A stretch of 64,000 nucleotides of DNA from Streptomyces sp. CG1 (GTDB lineage: Bacteria > Actinomycetota > Actinomycetes > Streptomycetales > Streptomycetaceae). Position numbers and translations under genes: made by a program. Shown one piece after another: positions 1 through 7,255 of this stretch; within the stretch, counting starts at the first letter, position 1, and each line of letters begins with the position of its first letter. The notes under the pieces are model-generated. The model worked only from the letters and a program-made list of their open reading frames with translations, made no database searches and had not been told where the DNA came from. The stretch covers positions 7,991,501 through 8,055,500 of the forward strand of contig NZ_CP163518.1 of assembly GCF_041080625.1 (NCBI RefSeq), given 5' to 3'.

Positions 1-918
1 CACGATCACCGCGGTCATCGGCAGCGCGCCCAGCAGCCCGCACACCGTGTTGCCGACGCCCTGGGCGAGCAGTTCCTTGTCGTACTCGGTGCGCGGCCCG
101 GTGTGCAGCCGGTCCACGGCGGCCGCGCTGAACAGCGACTCGGCGGAGGCGATCAGCGTGAAGGCGACGATCGTGCCGAGCAGTCCGACACCCGCCAGCT
201 CGCCGAACGCGCTGAGCGGCGGCGGCTGGACGGCACCCAGCAGCCCCTGCACCTCCACCGTGGCCACCGGCAGGTCGAGCGCGACCGCGGCCACCGCGGC
301 CAGGCCGACCGCGGCCAGCGGACCGGGCAGCGTACGCACCTTCGCCGGGACGTGCCGCCACAGCAGCAGCACCGCGATCGTGCCCGCGCACACCGCGAGC
401 GAGGCCGCCGCCGCGCCGTCACCGAGGGCGTCCAGGAACGCCCCCGGCAGCCCGGCGATCTTGGCCAGTCCGGAATCGGGGGCCTTGGCGGCCAGCGCCG
501 GGTACAACTGCCCGGCGACGAGCACCAGTCCGATTCCGGCCAGCATGCCCTCGACGACGGAGACCGAGATGGCGCGGAAGTAGCGGCCCAGCTTCAGCAG
601 GCCCATGCCCATCTGGAGGACTCCGGAGGCGAGCACGATCACGCCGAGCGCGGGCAGCCCGAACTCCTTGACCGCCTCGAAGACGAGCACGGTCAGACCG
701 GCAGCCGGCCCCGACACCTGCAGGCTGCTGCCGCGCATCAGCCCGGTGACGAGTCCGCCCACGATGCCGGTGATCAGGCCGAGTTCGGCCGGGACCCCGG
801 AGGCGACGGCCACGCCCACGCACAGCGGCAGCGCGACCAGGAAGACGACGAGGGAGGCGGCGAAGTCCTGCCGCAGATACGGGAAGCGGGATATGAGGCT
901 GGCGTTGTTGCTGGTCAT
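1..918 (-). CDS. SulP family anion transporter (5' part of gene; C-terminus beyond left edge)
   Basis: Integral membrane permease for an inorganic anion, sulfate or bicarbonate. The minus-strand translation starts MTSNNASLISRFPYLRQDF and runs into repeated hydrophobic helices, including VVFLVALPLCVGVAVASG and the SulP-type block ITGIVGGLVTGLMRGS followed by QVSGPAAGLT. About 306 codons are in the window, so the last helices and any STAS domain are missing. The preceding carbonic anhydrase gene ends inside a GTGA overlap at 927-930. A GTG start at 930 is therefore possible, four codons before the ATG used here, and the two genes are probably translationally coupled. The pairing with carbonic anhydrase favours a bicarbonate role (inference). 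Family call is confident; substrate is not. Confidence 0.88.
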   Translation of the reverse strand, partial: MTSNNASLISRFPYLRQDFAASLVVFLVALPLCVGVAVASGVPAELGLITGIVGGLVTGLMRGSSLQVSGPAAGLTVLVFEAVKEFGLPALGVIVLASGVLQMGMGLLKLGRYFRAISVSVVEGMLAGIGLVLVAGQLYPALAAKAPDSGLAKIAGLPGAFLDALGDGAAAASLAVCAGTIAVLLLWRHVPAKVRTLPGPLAAVGLAAVAAVALDLPVATVEVQGLLGAVQPPPLSAFGELAGVGLLGTIVAFTLIASAESLFSAAAVDRLHTGPRTEYDKELLAQGVGNTVCGLLGALPMTAVIV

Positions 919-926
919 CGGCGCGC

Positions 927-1505
927 TCACAGGGACTCGAAGGTGTCGGTCTGCGGGCGGTGCGCCCGTACGGCTCCGGTGTGCACCTCGTAGTACCAGG
1001 CGTGCAGGCCCAGCCGACCCTCCGCCAGCTTCCGCTCGACGCACGGGTACGAGCGCAGCCGGAGCAGCTGCGTCAGGACGTGGGCCCGCACGCCTTCGGC
1101 GACCTCCGGATCCTCGGCCACACCGGCCGGGCGCGGGGTGGCGTGCGCGAGCCAGTCGCGCACGGCGGGTACGGCGGTCAGATCGTCGCCGCGCACCAGC
1201 GCGCCGACGGCACCGCAGTGCGAGTGACCGCAGACGACGATGTCGCGGACGCCGAGGACCTCCACGGCGTACTCGATGGTGGCGGCCTCGCTCGTGGGGT
1301 GGAGCGAGGTGTGGGGCGGGACGATGTTGCCCGCGGTGCGCAGCTCGAAGAGCTGGCCGGGGCGGGCGCCCGTGATCAGGGCCGGGACGACCCGGGAATC
1401 GGAGCAGGTGATGAACAGGACCTGCGGGGACTGGCCTTCGGCGAGCTTGGCGAACTCCTCAGGGCGCTGTCCGAAGGTACGGGCGTTGTCGATGAGGGGC
1501 TGCAT
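927..1505 (-). CDS. beta-class carbonic anhydrase
   Basis: Interconverts CO2 and bicarbonate in the cytoplasm with a zinc cofactor. The 192-residue protein begins MQPLIDNARTFGQRPEEF and has the beta-class zinc ligands: CSDSR (Cys and Asp of the CxDSR motif) and GHSHCGAVGAL (His and Cys of HxxC). The start ATG at 1505 is preceded by a strong GGAGGA ribosome site about 10 nt upstream; a longer open frame upstream has no such site. It sits directly upstream of, and probably coupled to, the SulP transporter gene, a common actinobacterial pairing that suggests bicarbonate supply or pH control. Confidence 0.93.
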   Translation of the reverse strand: MQPLIDNARTFGQRPEEFAKLAEGQSPQVLFITCSDSRVVPALITGARPGQLFELRTAGNIVPPHTSLHPTSEAATIEYAVEVLGVRDIVVCGHSHCGAVGALVRGDDLTAVPAVRDWLAHATPRPAGVAEDPEVAEGVRAHVLTQLLRLRSYPCVERKLAEGRLGLHAWYYEVHTGAVRAHRPQTDTFESL

Positions 1506-1586
1506 ATGCGTGGGTTCCTCCTGGCGCGCCTGCACGGGCGCGTCGGACTTGAACGACGGTTGTGGGGGAAGAGCCCGGTTTCCCGG

Positions 1587-1621
1587 GCCGGTGCGGCTCC
1601 CTGGCCGGGTGCCGCACCGGC
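1587..1621 (-). terminator. GC hairpin after the small secreted protein gene
   Basis: Perfect 11-bp inverted repeat GCCGGTGCGGC / GCCGCACCGGC with a 13-nt loop. On the minus strand it begins three bases after the stop of the gene ending at 1624. There is no T-run, as is usual for Streptomyces terminators. Confidence 0.6.
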
Positions 1622-1623
1622 TG

Positions 1624-2019
1624 TCAGCAGCGGACGACCTGAAGAGCTGCCGGGGTGTGGGCTCTGGAGGTTCTCGCGGTGTGGGGGTGCGGCGCGCCGG
1701 GGATGTCCGGTGTGTCGGCAGCGGCCGCACGGCCGGCTATCGGCTCGGGCTGCTGGGCCCGGCCGGAGGACGAGCCGCGCTGCCGGTCGCGCAGGTGCGG
1801 AGTGCTGACGGGGAGGCCCGGACGGCAGGGGGTGCGGACCGAGTCCTTGTCCTCGCGCACCGGCGGTACGGAGGACGGCAGGACCGGCTCGGCCTTGGCC
1901 TGTGCATCACTGAGTGTGTGCGCGGATGCGAACGTTCCCGTGGGAGCGAAGAGCTGGAGCGCGAGCAGGAGCACCGCGAGGAGGGCGAGGCGGGTCCGGG
2001 CCGTCGTACCTCGGAACAT
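1624..2019 (-). CDS. small secreted protein of unknown function
   Basis: A 131-residue protein with a clear Sec-type signal: MFRGTTARTR, a hydrophobic run LALLAVLLLALQLFAP, then a likely AxA cleavage near TFASA-HT. The mature part is rich in Pro, Arg, Ser and Ala and has one late Cys pair region (RTPC... VVRC) but no domain I recognise. The ATG at 2019 follows a GGGGGGC tract. It lies alone between carbonic anhydrase and zapE, with a hairpin after it and a perfect palindrome 72 bp upstream. The signal peptide supports it being a real gene; function is unknown. Confidence 0.65.
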   Translation of the reverse strand: MFRGTTARTRLALLAVLLLALQLFAPTGTFASAHTLSDAQAKAEPVLPSSVPPVREDKDSVRTPCRPGLPVSTPHLRDRQRGSSSGRAQQPEPIAGRAAAADTPDIPGAPHPHTARTSRAHTPAALQVVRC

Positions 2020-2090
2020 GCGCCCCCCTTACGGATGCTCGCGCCTCTTGTCTGGACCAAGTCCCGGTCAATGGATGGTCAAGAAGCACA

Positions 2091-2120
2091 TTAACCCTGC
2101 AAAGTCCTTTGCAGGGTTAA
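2091..2120. promoter_or_regulatory. near-perfect 30-bp palindrome between zapE and the secreted protein gene
   Basis: TTAACCCTGCAAAG and its exact reverse complement are separated by only 2 bases. It lies 83 bp downstream of the zapE stop and 71 bp upstream of the next start on the same strand. AT-rich ends and the 2-nt centre fit a dimeric repressor operator better than a terminator loop, but either is possible. Confidence 0.6.
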
Positions 2121-2202
2121 CAGCGCGTTACAAGCGCAAGGAAGCGTGAAAAGTGCCGGTCGCATGGCGCGATCCGGCTCTTGACTGAGGGTCTGAGAGT
2201 GG

Positions 2203-3312
2203 CTAAGAGCCCACGAGTCCCTTGGCGTCGCGGGCCAGTGCGGTGAGCCGGGATATCGCGCGGAAGTACTTCTTGCGGTAGCCGCCGTTCAGCATCTCCT
2301 CGCTGAACAGCTTGTCGAACGGCAGTCCCGAGGCCAGCACCGGGACCTCGCGGTCGTAGAGCCGGTCCGCGAGCACCACGAGCCTGAGCGCGGTCGACTG
2401 GTCCGGTACCGGCCGTACATCGGTGAGGCAGACCGCCCTCAGCCCGTCGGTCAGTGCGCCGTACCGGCTCGGGTGCACCCTGGCCAGGTGCTCCAGCAGA
2501 TGCGGGAAGTCGTCCAGCGAGGCGCCCTCGGTGGCGTACGCCGCCTTCGTCACCTCTTCGTCGGTGAAGGGCTTGGGCGCCTCGGGCAGACCGCGGTGGC
2601 GGTAGTCCTCGCCGTCGATGCGCAGGGTGCGGAAGCGGGCCGACAGGCCCTGTATCTCGCGCAGGAAGTCGGCCGCCGCGAACCGGCCCTCGCCCAGCTT
2701 GCCGGGCAGCGTGTTGGAGGTGGCGGCGAGCGCGACGCCCGCCTCGACCAGCTTGCCGAGCAGTGTCGAGACCAGGACCGTGTCGCCCGGGTCGTCCAGC
2801 TCGAACTCGTCGATGCACAGCAGGCTGTGGCCGGAGAGAGTCTGCACGGTCTGCTGGAAGCCGAGGGCGCCGACCAGGTTCGTAAGCTCCACGAAGGTGC
2901 CGAACGCCTTGCGGGCGGGCTCGGCGGGGGTGGCGTGCCACAGGGAGGCGAGCAGGTGGGTCTTGCCGACGCCGTAACCGCCGTCCAGGTAGACCCCGCG
3001 CGGGCCGGCCGGGGTCCTGGGTGCCCTGGGCCTGCCGAAGCCGAAGAAGCCGCGCCGGCCGGCGCCGGAGGCATGCGCCCCGCCGAGCCCGCCCGCGAAG
3101 CCCTCGAGGACCCGTACGGCCTCGGTCTGGCTGGGCTGGTTCGGGTCCGGTATGTACGTCGAGAAGCGGACCGAGTCGAAGCGCGGCGGCGGCACCATCT
3201 CGGCGACCAGCCGGTCCGCGGGGACACGCGGCGCGCGGGCGCACAGGGAGAGGGGGCCCGCGTCGGTCACAGGGCTGGGTCCGGAGGCGGCGGTGGAGGA
3301 CGACACGGTCAC
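2203..3312 (-). CDS. zapE: ZapE-type (AFG1 family) AAA+ ATPase
   Basis: Cytoplasmic P-loop ATPase of the AFG1/ZapE family, linked in E. coli to Z-ring dynamics. The 369-residue protein has a Walker A site GGYGVGKTHLLASLW, a Walker B site LLCIDEFELDDPGD, and the family block ATSNTLPGKLGEGRF followed by LREIQGLSARFRTLRIDG. I chose the GTG at 3312, giving VTVSSSTAASGPSP, because it puts the N-terminus just before the first conserved stretch and leaves a short divergent region to the gene at 3344. An in-frame extension upstream to 3444 would overlap that gene and is rejected. Terminal residues LARDAKGLVGS are normal for the family. Confidence 0.9.
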   Translation of the reverse strand: MTVSSSTAASGPSPVTDAGPLSLCARAPRVPADRLVAEMVPPPRFDSVRFSTYIPDPNQPSQTEAVRVLEGFAGGLGGAHASGAGRRGFFGFGRPRAPRTPAGPRGVYLDGGYGVGKTHLLASLWHATPAEPARKAFGTFVELTNLVGALGFQQTVQTLSGHSLLCIDEFELDDPGDTVLVSTLLGKLVEAGVALAATSNTLPGKLGEGRFAAADFLREIQGLSARFRTLRIDGEDYRHRGLPEAPKPFTDEEVTKAAYATEGASLDDFPHLLEHLARVHPSRYGALTDGLRAVCLTDVRPVPDQSTALRLVVLADRLYDREVPVLASGLPFDKLFSEEMLNGGYRKKYFRAISRLTALARDAKGLVGS

Positions 3313-3343
3313 CCATGCTAAGCGCCGTGTCACACTGCACGAC

Positions 3344-4237
3344 ATGCGACGCCTGTTCCCTGTGACCGACGAAACAGCAGCCCAGGCCTCCGGGGGGGCG
3401 CCCGAGGGGAAGGGGGCGGGGGAGACCGCAGGGGCCCGGGTCACGGACGGGCCCGGAATCCGTGTGACGGATGCGCCCGAGGTGTCCGGCGCTGCCGCGC
3501 TCGTCGATCGCGAGTGGAGTCTCGCCGAGCTGGCCGCCGCCTACGCCTACCCCGAGCCGGTGCCGGGCGCCCCCAGGCCGTGGCTGCGGGCCAACATGGT
3601 GTCCACGCTGGACGGCGCCGCCCAGCACGAAGGGCGGTCCCAGCCCATCTCCAGCGCCGCCGACATGCGGATCTTCGGCACGTTGCGGGCGCTCGCGGAT
3701 GTGATCGTGGTGGGTGCGGAAACGGTACGTCAGGAGGAGTACCGCCCCGCACGCGCGCGTGCCGAGTTCGCCGCCGCCCGCAAGGCCGCCGGACAGGCCC
3801 CGGCCCCGGCGATCGCCGTCGTCTCCGCGAGCCTGGAGCTGGACTTCTCGCTCCCGCTGTACACCTCGCCCCTGGTGCCCACGCTGATCCTGACCGGAGC
3901 CGCGGCAGCTCCCGACCGGGTCGCCGCCGCCGAGGAGGCCGGGGCCACGGTGGTGATCGCCGGTGAGGGCAGGGGCATCGAGCCCGTGCGCGCGGTGCGC
4001 GCCCTCGCCGACCTGGGCCACACCCGGCTGCTCACCGAGGGCGGTCCCCGGCTGCTCGGCCAGCTGATCGCCGCCGGGGTGCTGGACGAGATGTGTCTGA
4101 CCCTCTCGCCCATGCTCACCGCGGGCGACGCACAGCGCGTCGCCGGGGGGCCGTCGGTCGCCGTGCCGCGCCGGTTCGAGCTCGTGTCCCTCCTCGAAGA
4201 GGCCGGATTTCTGTTCGGCCGCTACCGTCGCTCCTGA
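3344..4237 (+). CDS. pyrimidine reductase family protein (RibD C-terminal domain)
   Basis: A stand-alone RibD-C (dihydrofolate-reductase fold) protein of 297 residues, the type that reduces a riboflavin-like pyrimidine with NADPH. Key stretches are RPWLRANMVSTLDGAA, then FGTLRALADVIVVGAETVR, and near the end LLTEGGPRLLGQLIAAGVLDE, which form the substrate and NADPH pocket of the family. An unstructured 50-residue N-terminus rich in Gly, Ala and Pro precedes the domain. There is no deaminase domain, and it is away from rib genes, so a role outside standard riboflavin synthesis is likely (inference). It is divergent from zapE with a 31-bp gap. Confidence 0.85.
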   Translation: MRRLFPVTDETAAQASGGAPEGKGAGETAGARVTDGPGIRVTDAPEVSGAAALVDREWSLAELAAAYAYPEPVPGAPRPWLRANMVSTLDGAAQHEGRSQPISSAADMRIFGTLRALADVIVVGAETVRQEEYRPARARAEFAAARKAAGQAPAPAIAVVSASLELDFSLPLYTSPLVPTLILTGAAAAPDRVAAAEEAGATVVIAGEGRGIEPVRAVRALADLGHTRLLTEGGPRLLGQLIAAGVLDEMCLTLSPMLTAGDAQRVAGGPSVAVPRRFELVSLLEEAGFLFGRYRRS

Positions 4238-4367
4238 AATCAGCGGAATCTTCCGTTCCGTTTAGTTTCCGGAGGGCAGACTTAGTCCGGCAGAACTCGT
4301 GCGATCACGGGGCAGGATGGTTTCCGCACGGGCCTCGTCAGGGCCCACGGAGGAGAAGAGGCGTTTG

Positions 4368-4841
4368 GTGTTCACAAGCGTTCTGATGATCGAGAAGGCC
4401 TTGACGTCCGCCGACGTGGAGTTCGTCACCACCTTGCACGGGGACGAGCCGGTCACTTTCCAGGTGCTCCTCCAGCCGCGCGGTGACCAGGCGGACCGCC
4501 TGCTGCGGGCCATCGACGACATCGCCCTCGGCGAATTGGACGAGGCGGTCCGCGAGGGCGAGACGCCTGAGGGCAAGGCGGCCCGGAGTGTGGGGCAGCA
4601 GGCGCTCGATGTGTCCTTGGCGGCGTTGCGGGCTGCCAGCAGCGAGGCGGAGGGGCGGTTGGTCGAGGATCATCCGCTGGACGCGCTGAAGTCGCTCGTT
4701 GCCGAGGTGTCCGCCGACGAGGTGATCGTGCTGACGGATCCGCATTACGTGGAGGAGTTCTTCCACCGGGACTGGGCTTCCCGGGCCCGGCACAAGGTGG
4801 GGGTGCCGGTGCTGAAGCTGTTCTCGCACAGCAAGGCGTAG
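4368..4841 (+). CDS. conserved actinobacterial protein, Usp-like fold
   Basis: A 157-residue cytoplasmic protein starting VFTSVLMIEKALTSADVEF. The GTG at 4368 has a GGAGGAGA ribosome site 10-15 nt upstream, which decides it over a longer frame from 4299. The C-terminal half, ending with DEVIVLTDPHYVEEFF and KVGVPVLKLFSH, reads like the last strands of a nucleotide-binding alpha/beta fold of universal-stress type. Relatives are often labelled indole-3-glycerol phosphate synthase, but no TIM-barrel motif of that enzyme is visible here, so I do not use that name. It lies 81 bp upstream of murC in the same direction. Confidence 0.7.
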   Translation: MFTSVLMIEKALTSADVEFVTTLHGDEPVTFQVLLQPRGDQADRLLRAIDDIALGELDEAVREGETPEGKAARSVGQQALDVSLAALRAASSEAEGRLVEDHPLDALKSLVAEVSADEVIVLTDPHYVEEFFHRDWASRARHKVGVPVLKLFSHSKA

Positions 4842-4922
4842 TGACCTCGGCTGTCAGGGAAGTACGAGGCTCGGCATAGGCTAGGCCTGCTTCAGCTCGC
4901 ATTCGTCTCTGGGGAGAAACGC

Positions 4923-6314
4923 ATGGCACCCGGCCTTCCTGCCGCCATGGACCGACCGCACTTCATCGGCATCGGCGGCGCCGGGATGTCGGGGATCGCC
5001 AAGATCCTCGCGCAGCGTGGGGCCAGGGTGGCCGGGAGTGACGCGAAGGAGTCGGCGACCGCCGAGGCGCTGCGGGCGCTCGGGGTCACCGTGCACATCG
5101 GGCATGCCACGGAGCACCTCGCCGACGACGCGAGCTGTGTCGTCGTGTCGTCGGCGATCCGCAAGGACAACCCCGAGCTGGCCCGCGCGGCCGAGCTGGG
5201 CATCCCGGTGGTGCACCGCTCCGATGCGCTCGCCGCGCTGATGGAGGGGCTGCGGCCGATCGCCGTGGCCGGTACCCACGGCAAGACGACGACCACCTCG
5301 ATGCTGGCCGTCTCCCTCACCGAGCTGGGCCTGGAGCCGTCGTACGCCATCGGCGGCGACCTGGACGCGCCCGGCTCCAACGCGCTGCACGGCGAGGGCG
5401 ACATCTTCGTCGCCGAGGCGGACGAAAGCGACCGCAGCTTCCACAAGTACGCGCCCGAGGTCGCCATCGTCCTCAACGTCGAGCTGGACCACCACGCCAA
5501 CTACGCCTCGATGGACGAGATCTACGAGTCCTTCGAGACCTTCGCCGAGAAGATCGTCCCCGGCGGCACGCTGGTGATCTCCGCCGACCACGAGGGCGCG
5601 CGGGAGCTGACGCGGCGGCTGGCGGGTTCGGTGAAGACGGTGACGTACGGCGAGGCCGAGGACGCCGACGTACGGGTGCTGTCGATTGTCCCGCAGGGGC
5701 TGAAGAGCCGGGTCACCGCGGTGCTGGACGGGCAGGAGCTGACCTTCACGGTCTCCGTGCCCGGCCGCCACTACGCGCTCAACGCGGTCGCCGCGCTCAC
5801 CGCCGGTGCGGCGCTCGGCATCCCGGCCGACGGGCTGGCGCCCGCGCTCGCCGCCTACACCGGTGTCAAGCGGCGCCTGCAGCTCAAGGGCGAGGCCGCC
5901 GGGGTGCAGGTCATCGACTCCTACGCCCACCACCCCACCGAGATGACCGCCGACCTGGAGGCCATGCGCGCCGCCGCCGGCGACTCCCGCATCCTCGTCG
6001 TCTTCCAGCCGCACCTGTTCTCCCGCACCCAGGAGCTGGGCAAGGAGATGGGCCAGGCGCTGGCCCTCGCCGACGCCTCGGTGGTCCTCGACATCTACCC
6101 GGCCCGCGAGGACCCGATCCCCGGCGTCACCAGCGAGCTGATCATCGAGGCCGCGCGCGCCGCCGGTGCCGACGTCACCACCGTGCACGACAAGGCTGAG
6201 AGCCCCGCGCTGATCGCGGGAATGGCGAAGCCCGGTGATCTCGTTCTCACCATGGGCGCGGGCGACGTGACCGACCTGGGCCCGCTGATCCTGGACCGCC
6301 TGTCGCAGCAGTAA
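4923..6314 (+). CDS. murC: UDP-N-acetylmuramate--L-alanine ligase
   Basis: Adds L-alanine to UDP-MurNAc, the first amino-acid step of peptidoglycan precursor synthesis. The 463-residue protein shows the three Mur ligase domains in order: an N-terminal UDP-binding Rossmann start IGIGGAGMSGIAK (about residue 15), the ATP loop GTHGKTTTT at about 117-125 followed by EADESDRSFHKY, and the C-terminal domain with SYAHHPTEMTADLEA. A GGGGAGAAACGC ribosome site sits just before the ATG. In Streptomyces murC lies outside the main cell-wall cluster, as here, next to msrB. The 14-bp gap to msrB suggests co-transcription. Confidence 0.97.
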   Translation: MAPGLPAAMDRPHFIGIGGAGMSGIAKILAQRGARVAGSDAKESATAEALRALGVTVHIGHATEHLADDASCVVVSSAIRKDNPELARAAELGIPVVHRSDALAALMEGLRPIAVAGTHGKTTTTSMLAVSLTELGLEPSYAIGGDLDAPGSNALHGEGDIFVAEADESDRSFHKYAPEVAIVLNVELDHHANYASMDEIYESFETFAEKIVPGGTLVISADHEGARELTRRLAGSVKTVTYGEAEDADVRVLSIVPQGLKSRVTAVLDGQELTFTVSVPGRHYALNAVAALTAGAALGIPADGLAPALAAYTGVKRRLQLKGEAAGVQVIDSYAHHPTEMTADLEAMRAAAGDSRILVVFQPHLFSRTQELGKEMGQALALADASVVLDIYPAREDPIPGVTSELIIEAARAAGADVTTVHDKAESPALIAGMAKPGDLVLTMGAGDVTDLGPLILDRLSQQ

Positions 6315-6328
6315 AGGGGCTGAGGCTC

Positions 6329-6736
6329 ATGTCGTACGACGTCGAGAAGCCGGACGAGGAGTGGCGCGCGGAGCTGAACCCGGCCGAGTACGCAGTGCTG
6401 CGCCAGGCCGCCACCGAGCCGGCCTTCACCGGTGAGTACACGGACACCAAGACCAAGGGTGTCTACTCCTGCCGCGCCTGCGGCGCCGAACTGTTCACCT
6501 CGGAAACGAAGTTCGCCTCGCACTGCGGCTGGCCGTCCTTCTTCGACCCCAAGGACACCGACGCCGTGGAACTGATCGAGGACCGCTCCCACGGCATGGT
6601 CCGCACCGAGGTGCGGTGCGCTCGATGCGGGTCGCACCTCGGGCACGTCTTCGCGGGCGAGGGGTACCCGACCCCGACCGACCAGCGGTACTGCATCAAC
6701 TCCATCTCGCTGCGGCTGACGCCCGACGAGGGCTGA
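6329..6736 (+). CDS. msrB: peptide-methionine (R)-S-oxide reductase MsrB
   Basis: Repairs methionine-R-sulfoxide in oxidised proteins. At 135 residues it has normal MsrB length. The zinc site is visible as CRACG and CARCG, the substrate region as FASHCGWPSFFDP and GSHLGHVF, and the catalytic cysteine in QRYCINSISL near the end. It follows murC by 14 bp in the same direction and is probably in the same transcript. Confidence 0.96.
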   Translation: MSYDVEKPDEEWRAELNPAEYAVLRQAATEPAFTGEYTDTKTKGVYSCRACGAELFTSETKFASHCGWPSFFDPKDTDAVELIEDRSHGMVRTEVRCARCGSHLGHVFAGEGYPTPTDQRYCINSISLRLTPDEG

Positions 6737-7255
6737 CCGCGCCGGGCGGCCGCCTCCGCCGCGCCGGTGAGCCCGTCTCCGCCGTGCCCACGGGATGTCT
6801 CCAAGTCGATTGATCGATGTGATCGATGCCAAGTCCACGATCAATCAACACTCCGAATCTGGCAAAAGAGATGCTAGGCAGGGCCCGCTCAGTCGAAGAT
6901 GAACGCCATCGGAAATCGGAGCGGGAGAGGCGGCGGAGCGTGGGCAGGGACGGCAGCCGCGATCCGGGTGCGGGGCTGCCCGCACCGCGCAGCTGCTGGG
7001 GCCACGCCCGTGAACGGTTCCGGGTCAGGCATCCGCACCTGGCCGGTGACCGGCGGGGAAGGCGGGGGCGCCGGGTGGTGCGCCCTCCGGATCATCGGTG
7101 CGGACGGCACCGAGCGCCTCCCTCTCGCACGCCTTGACCGCGCCGGACGGTACGCCGCCCCGCGGTGGGACATCCGGCCCACACCCTCGCATGGGGCTCC
7201 CGAGGGTGCTGGGATGTATGAGGCTCGCGCCCCACTTGCTCCGGTTTGAGATTCT
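6737..7255. other. 519-bp non-coding stretch upstream of the PP2C gene
   Basis: No frame here has convincing codon structure, ribosome site or recognisable motif. The only structure I see is the inverted repeat at 6808-6846 in an AT-richer patch, which may hold the promoter of a long leader to the gene at 7256. Confidence 0.45.
6808..6846. promoter_or_regulatory. inverted plus direct repeat in AT-rich patch, possible operator
   Basis: GATTGATCG (6808-6816) pairs exactly with CGATCAATC (6838-6846) across a 21-nt spacer. The heptamer CCAAGTC also occurs twice, at 6801 and 6829, one helical-turn multiple apart. The patch is much richer in A/T than its surroundings. Target protein unknown. Confidence 0.4.

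Noticed and set aside
4368..4841. Indole-3-glycerol phosphate synthase
   Set aside because: Common database label for relatives, but size and motifs do not fit a TIM-barrel enzyme.
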